A stretch of 64,000 bases of DNA from Novipirellula herctigrandis (GTDB taxonomy: Bacteria > Planctomycetota > Planctomycetia > Pirellulales > Pirellulaceae), in contig SJPJ01000001.1 in the NCBI GenBank assembly GCA_007859835.1, positions 7,514,147-7,578,146 of the forward strand, given 5' to 3'. A model generated the notes under the pieces. That model saw only the letters and a list, made by a program, of their open reading frames with translations. It did not search any database and was not told the origin of the DNA. Made by a program: the position numbers and the translations under genes. Shown here piece by piece: positions 60,697 through 64,000 of this stretch (positions within the stretch are counted from its first letter, which is position 1; each line of letters opens with the position of its first letter).

Positions 60697-61392
60697 TCAC
60701 ATAATGCCGTAGCGATCCCATGCTTCTTGGGCACCCATGCCGCCTTTTATCGCGTTGAAGACTTGGCGTTCCCCCGAGGCCTTTTCTAAAGCGAGTCGAA
60801 TGACTTCGTCTTCGATTGAGTGGGGAACCACGCAGACCCCATCAACATCACCAAAAATGAGGTCTCCCGGTTTCACGACAACGTCGCCAAACTTTAGAGT
60901 GCATCTCAGGTCGACGATCTTTCCACGCGGCCTTTGATCTTGTGCGTAACGCCCCATCGAAAACGTCGGAAAGTTTAACTGCAAAATCCCCCGTGTATCA
61001 CGCGAGTAGCCGTTCACGATCGCTCCAACTGCACCGCGATTCATCGCTGCGGTACTCATCAATTCGCCCCATAACGCGTAGGTCGGCGAAGCACCCGAGC
61101 AGATATAGACATCGCCCGAGTTGAGTTCGTCCAACGCACGGAGCATCAAGCCAAAGGGCTGGTTGAGTGTTTCGTTGCATCGACCCGGTCCTTCGCCTCC
61201 GAGGTCGTCTGCCTCGAGCACGGTCATCGCACGTCCCACAATCAGCATGTCCTCTCGCAATGGTTGGATCTCGGGGGGCAGAAATTGTTGCAAGTAACCG
61301 AGTTGGTCCATCACGTCGCCAACCACTGCGGTGAAGAGTTCTTCACGACATAGCTGAAACAATTCGCCATCGTTCGTCCACGATTTTGTCAT
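60697..61392 (-). CDS. RraA-like class II pyruvate aldolase family protein
   Basis: 231 residues from the ATG at 61392; a GGGAAG ribosome-binding site lies just before it, which decides against the longer frame that overlaps the GH97 end. Family signatures: TAVVGDVMDQLG at the start, ALWGELMSTAAMNRGAVGAIVNGYSRDTRGI with the conserved Arg131-Asp132, and VVKPGDLIFGDVDGVCVVP. Members with this motif are 4-hydroxy-4-methyl-2-oxoglutarate/oxaloacetate aldolases or related 2-keto-3-deoxy-acid aldolases; true RNase E regulators are a minority. Placed next to a sugar-acid dehydratase and an SDR, cleavage of a keto-deoxy acid to pyruvate plus an aldehyde is the likeliest role. Confidence 0.85.
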   Translation of the reverse strand: MTKSWTNDGELFQLCREELFTAVVGDVMDQLGYLQQFLPPEIQPLREDMLIVGRAMTVLEADDLGGEGPGRCNETLNQPFGLMLRALDELNSGDVYICSGASPTYALWGELMSTAAMNRGAVGAIVNGYSRDTRGILQLNFPTFSMGRYAQDQRPRGKIVDLRCTLKFGDVVVKPGDLIFGDVDGVCVVPHSIEDEVIRLALEKASGERQVFNAIKGGMGAQEAWDRYGIM

Positions 61393-61447
61393 GCTCTTCC
61401 CTTCTTTGATAATGTGTTTCCCATTTGACCAATGGCTGTTGATGCCG

Positions 61448-63388
61448 CTAATTTGCCGGAGTGATGCGAATGGCTTGACCACCCTGTGGCTTCAATTCGC
61501 ATCGCAGCACCGATTGGCTGTTTACCGATTTCCGATCGACGCGAATCTGTGTCGAGGTTTCTACCTGTGGATCATCACGGTAGAGATGGGCCGTGTATTT
61601 TTGTCCTGGCTTAAGGAAATCGAGTTGCAAATCAATTGTCCTTTCTTGGGCACCGTTGAGAGCGCCGATGAACCAATCCTCGCCGCTTCGACGAGCAACC
61701 ACTGCATATTCACCAATGCAACCGTCAAGCACTTTTGTGTCATCCCATACCGTTGGCAACGCATCAAAGAACTCGAGCTCAGGGACCTCTTCGATAAACA
61801 ACATGCTATCTCCGGCTCCGCCACTATCGAGAGGAGATCCTTCGGGGCGATCGTACCAATACATCCATTGCAGCGGGCTGAACAAGCAGACGGATTTCGC
61901 TAACTGTGCGCCATGTGAACCCATGGTGTTCACACGTCCTGCAAAGTAGCAAATTGTATTGTCGCCGGGGCCGGCGAGCATCCGGGTGAACAGAGTAATG
62001 AGCGTGTGTTCGGTCTTGGGTGATTCCTCGTCGCCACGAATACCCTCCATCGTCATCAGATTTGGATAAGTCCGAGAGAAGCCAACCGGACGATAGTCAT
62101 CATGAATGCTCAACACAAACTTGTGGTCCGCAGCTTTCTTGACGGCATCATGCATCCAATTGGTCCATTGTTGCGATCCGGTTCGGACGAATCCGTATTT
62201 GATTCCCTTAAGTCCCCACTTTTCATAGAGAGGCAAGATTTCATCAAGTTGTTTTTCAAGCTGATTACGATTGACATAGACCATGATGCCAATGCCTTTC
62301 TCTTCGCCGTATCGAATGACCTCCTGCATATCGAGTGGGCCTTTGGAGCGTTTCGGATCAAGCGTCACCGTCGCCGCGTCGGCTTCATTAGTGAATTCAT
62401 TGCCATACCAACCGGCGCTTTCAATGACGTATTGAAGATTGTGCTTGACACAAAAATCGACACACGCTTTGCCACCCGTCGTGGTCAGGCTAACGTCACG
62501 AATGACTTTGCCCGGTTTGATCCATGATGTGTCGGCGATCGCACACGGGTCGTTCAGGTTCAAGAAGATGTCATTGTTTTCCAGTAGCTCACCGGGTGAA
62601 TTTGCAACCATCACCACGCGCCAAGGTGTGTTAAAGGGCGTTTTTCCGGTGACGGGGCCCTCGATTTCTGAAACGATTGCGTGCGGGTTCCCTTTTAATG
62701 GTCCCAGCTTCATTCGCGAGTAATCTACCTGGCGTGCTTCCGCAATGGAAAGGAAAAGGTCGTCGGACGCTTGCATCGTGAGCGGACGTTCACAGACGGA
62801 AGTCATGCTGCTAATGTTGGCTTGAACGTAGGTGCCCTGAGAGACACGAGTCATCCACGCGGAGTGATCGCCGGCAAAACAGAACTCGCTGTGTTCCTTT
62901 TTGATGGTGAACTCGGACAGGCTTGGCTGAGCGGAAAGTTGATACCGAAACGCCAAACCTTCATCGAAGGCTCGGAAAATGATCTCAAGTTGCCGATTCG
63001 GCGAGCTTGTTTCTTGGAGCAGGATCTTTCGCTCATTGTAACGGTCAACGATCGTGCTTCGCTCTCCCCAAACCGGCTTCCAAGCGGAGTCTTTCGAGTC
63101 AACGCTCGTTTGAACCAGCTTGAAGGGACCTTGCAGAGGAGCTCCCTCAAGCGTGAGTTCCAAGCGAGAAGGAAGTAGAATTGTTCGGCCTGACCATGTG
63201 ACCGAGTAGATTGGGCAATCGCGGATCCCATCTTTCTCCGACAGCTCAATTTTGACCTGCATTCGATTGTCGGGTGAGGCGAGTGTTAGCGCATCCTCTG
63301 CAACGGCGGTGGTTGCACCAGCGACGCATAGAAGTAAACCAACAAACAAGAAAAAGCGATGCACAACGTTCGGGTAAGTTTGATTCAT
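61448..63388 (-). CDS. Secreted GH97 alpha-glycosidase
   Basis: 646 residues; signal MNQTYPNVVHRFFLFVGLLLCVAGATTAVA. N-terminal super-sandwich (LASPDNRMQVKIELSEKDG, DEGLAFRYQL), barrel and C-terminal sandwich are all present. GH97 landmarks: LKGIKYGFVRTGSQQWTNWMHD, VLSIHDDYRPVGFSRTYPNLMTMEGIRGDEE (Glu448), LFTRMLAGPGDNTICYFAGR and PELEFFDALPTVWDDTKVLDG. The position of the retaining nucleophile Asp is Gly399, and the usual His-Glu reads His429-Asp430, so the catalytic type is uncertain. GH97 cleaves alpha-glucosides or alpha-galactosides. RraA follows 55 bases downstream; a second GH97 lies upstream on the same strand. Confidence 0.88.
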   Translation of the reverse strand: MNQTYPNVVHRFFLFVGLLLCVAGATTAVAEDALTLASPDNRMQVKIELSEKDGIRDCPIYSVTWSGRTILLPSRLELTLEGAPLQGPFKLVQTSVDSKDSAWKPVWGERSTIVDRYNERKILLQETSSPNRQLEIIFRAFDEGLAFRYQLSAQPSLSEFTIKKEHSEFCFAGDHSAWMTRVSQGTYVQANISSMTSVCERPLTMQASDDLFLSIAEARQVDYSRMKLGPLKGNPHAIVSEIEGPVTGKTPFNTPWRVVMVANSPGELLENNDIFLNLNDPCAIADTSWIKPGKVIRDVSLTTTGGKACVDFCVKHNLQYVIESAGWYGNEFTNEADAATVTLDPKRSKGPLDMQEVIRYGEEKGIGIMVYVNRNQLEKQLDEILPLYEKWGLKGIKYGFVRTGSQQWTNWMHDAVKKAADHKFVLSIHDDYRPVGFSRTYPNLMTMEGIRGDEESPKTEHTLITLFTRMLAGPGDNTICYFAGRVNTMGSHGAQLAKSVCLFSPLQWMYWYDRPEGSPLDSGGAGDSMLFIEEVPELEFFDALPTVWDDTKVLDGCIGEYAVVARRSGEDWFIGALNGAQERTIDLQLDFLKPGQKYTAHLYRDDPQVETSTQIRVDRKSVNSQSVLRCELKPQGGQAIRITPAN

Positions 63389-63505
63389 GTGATTTGATGT
63401 AGAAATTGAGTTTTACAGGGGTGATTCACGAGAACTGCCAACCAAGTGAAGAGTCGGACGCTAGTGCTCTATCCAACCTCGTTGTCCTAGGATCTAGATT
63501 TCCGC

Positions 63506-63562
63506 CCGTAGCCATAGTCGCAAACCGTAGCCATAGTCGCAAACCGTAGCGAGAGTCGCAAA
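63506..63562 (+). repeat. 19-bp tandem repeat between the two GH97 genes
   Basis: Three units CCGTAGCCATAGTCGCAAA (63506, 63525) and CCGTAGCGAGAGTCGCAAA (63544). Similar CCGTAG...GTCGCAAA elements are common between planctomycete genes, to my knowledge. Confidence 0.85.
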
Positions 63563-63585
63563 GGCTTTCGGCGATAGGCGGCACG

Positions 63586-63608
63586 GCGAAACTCTTGACG
63601 AGTTCCGC
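63586..63608 (-). terminator. Hairpin downstream of the partial GH97 gene
   Basis: GCGAAACTC, five-base loop, GAGTTCCGC: a nine-base stem with one mismatch, 30 bases past the stop of the upstream GH97. No T-tail on the minus strand, so it may be a repeat-type palindrome or a weak transcript end rather than an intrinsic terminator. Confidence 0.3.
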
Positions 63609-63637
63609 TACTCTAATAAACAAAAGCTGACGAAACA

Positions 63638-64000
63638 CTAAGTGCTAGGCACAATGCGAATCGCTTCCCCGCCTTGGGCGGGCAAAGATAACTGAATCAC
63701 CGAGGAATTCGTTACATCGGTTGTCGTAACTCGCACCTTGGTGCGGGTGTCGACGGTCGGATCGTCGATGTAGCGGTGTGCAGTATAAGTCGTTGCTGGT
63801 TTTAAGAAATCGAGCGGCAGACTCAACGTTCTATCCTTGCCGCTGTTCATTGCGCCAACATACCAATTATCGCCATGCCTTCTTGCGATGACCGCGTACT
63901 TGCCAATTTCGCCATGAATTACGCGGGTTTCGTCCCAACTTGTCGGCAAAACGTCAAAGAATTCGAGTTCCGGTGCTTCATCGATCACTTGGTTTCCTCC
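63638..64000 (-). CDS. Second GH97 glycosidase, C-terminal part, cut by window edge
   Basis: The frame runs out of the window at base 64000; the visible 120 residues begin GGNQVIDEAPELEFFDVLPTSWDETRVIHGEIGKYAVIARRHGDNWYVGAMNSGKDRTLSLPLDF. They align without gaps to the C-terminus of the neighbouring GH97 (PELEFFDALPTVWDDTKVLDG, YAVVARRSGEDWFIGALNG), so this is a tandem paralogue with clear divergence. The end is a beta-sandwich closing in QGGEAIRIVPST. It would be the first known gene of the minus-strand GH97-GH97-RraA-enolase-SDR run. The catalytic residues lie outside the window. Confidence 0.9.
   Translation of the reverse strand, partial: GGNQVIDEAPELEFFDVLPTSWDETRVIHGEIGKYAVIARRHGDNWYVGAMNSGKDRTLSLPLDFLKPATTYTAHRYIDDPTVDTRTKVRVTTTDVTNSSVIQLSLPAQGGEAIRIVPST

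Noticed and set aside
60697..61392. Regulator of RNase E activity (RraA proper)
   Set aside because: The conserved Arg-Asp motif and the neighbouring dehydratase and SDR favour an aldolase role; the RNase E function is limited to some members.

Overview
The window looks like a marine planctomycete of the Pirellulales (Rhodopirellula-like). The evidence is the paired PSD1/DUF1549-DUF1553 and DUF1501 genes, several Cys-type sulfatases, DUF1080, PhoD-like, HEAT and Gfo/Idh/MocA secreted proteins, a leucine-rich-repeat membrane protein of planctomycete style, and abundant short intergenic tandem repeats. No rRNA, tRNA, CRISPR array, phage gene or replication origin was recognised. Species-level identity cannot be read from the sequence alone.

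Layout. 1-4.3 kb: the tail of a REP-associated (RAYT) transposase, three copies of a ~150-212 bp repeat, palindromic GGGCCATCC elements around a small LRR protein gene, a beta-helix lipoprotein and a 26-bp tandem repeat. 4.3-6.9 kb: a lipase-like lipoprotein, then a decayed IS3 orfA fragment. 6.9-25.1 kb: a first polysaccharide block with GH16, a small membrane protein, a sulfatase, then on the minus strand GH29, an exported FAD oxidoreductase, GH117, PSD1 and DUF1501, and on the plus strand a secreted unknown and a large GH39-like enzyme. 25.1-29.7 kb: an apparent operon of transglutaminase-like protein, Cys-less thioredoxin-like protein and L-serine ammonia-lyase. 30-47 kb: a second polysaccharide block with a beta-helix protein, a GH16-GH2-enolase-superfamily run, an SGNH hydrolase with two sulfatases, GH95 and a thioredoxin/alpha-beta hydrolase fusion. 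47-52 kb: an orphan protein, a HEAT-repeat protein and a Gfo/Idh/MocA oxidoreductase. 52-55.5 kb: two complete, different insertion sequences, each with intact target duplications. 55.9-64 kb: PhoD-like and DUF1080 proteins, then a minus-strand run of two GH97, an RraA-like aldolase, an enolase-superfamily dehydratase and an SDR dehydrogenase.

How the genes may work together. Two GH16 with intact ExDxxE motifs, a GH117 with its expected D-D-HE residues, an agarolytic-type GH2, GH29 and GH95 alpha-L-fucosidase/galactosidase families and three sulfatases fit degradation of a sulfated red-algal galactan (agar/porphyran type) or a related L-galactose/L-fucose-containing glycan. The terminal SDR-enolase-RraA set would convert a released sugar through an aldonate and a 2-keto-3-deoxy acid to pyruvate plus an aldehyde without phosphorylation; serine ammonia-lyase in the middle also yields pyruvate. 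No SusC/SusD pair, dedicated transporter, regulator or sulfatase-maturing enzyme is present, so uptake, control and activation must be encoded elsewhere. Substrate assignments are inference from family membership.
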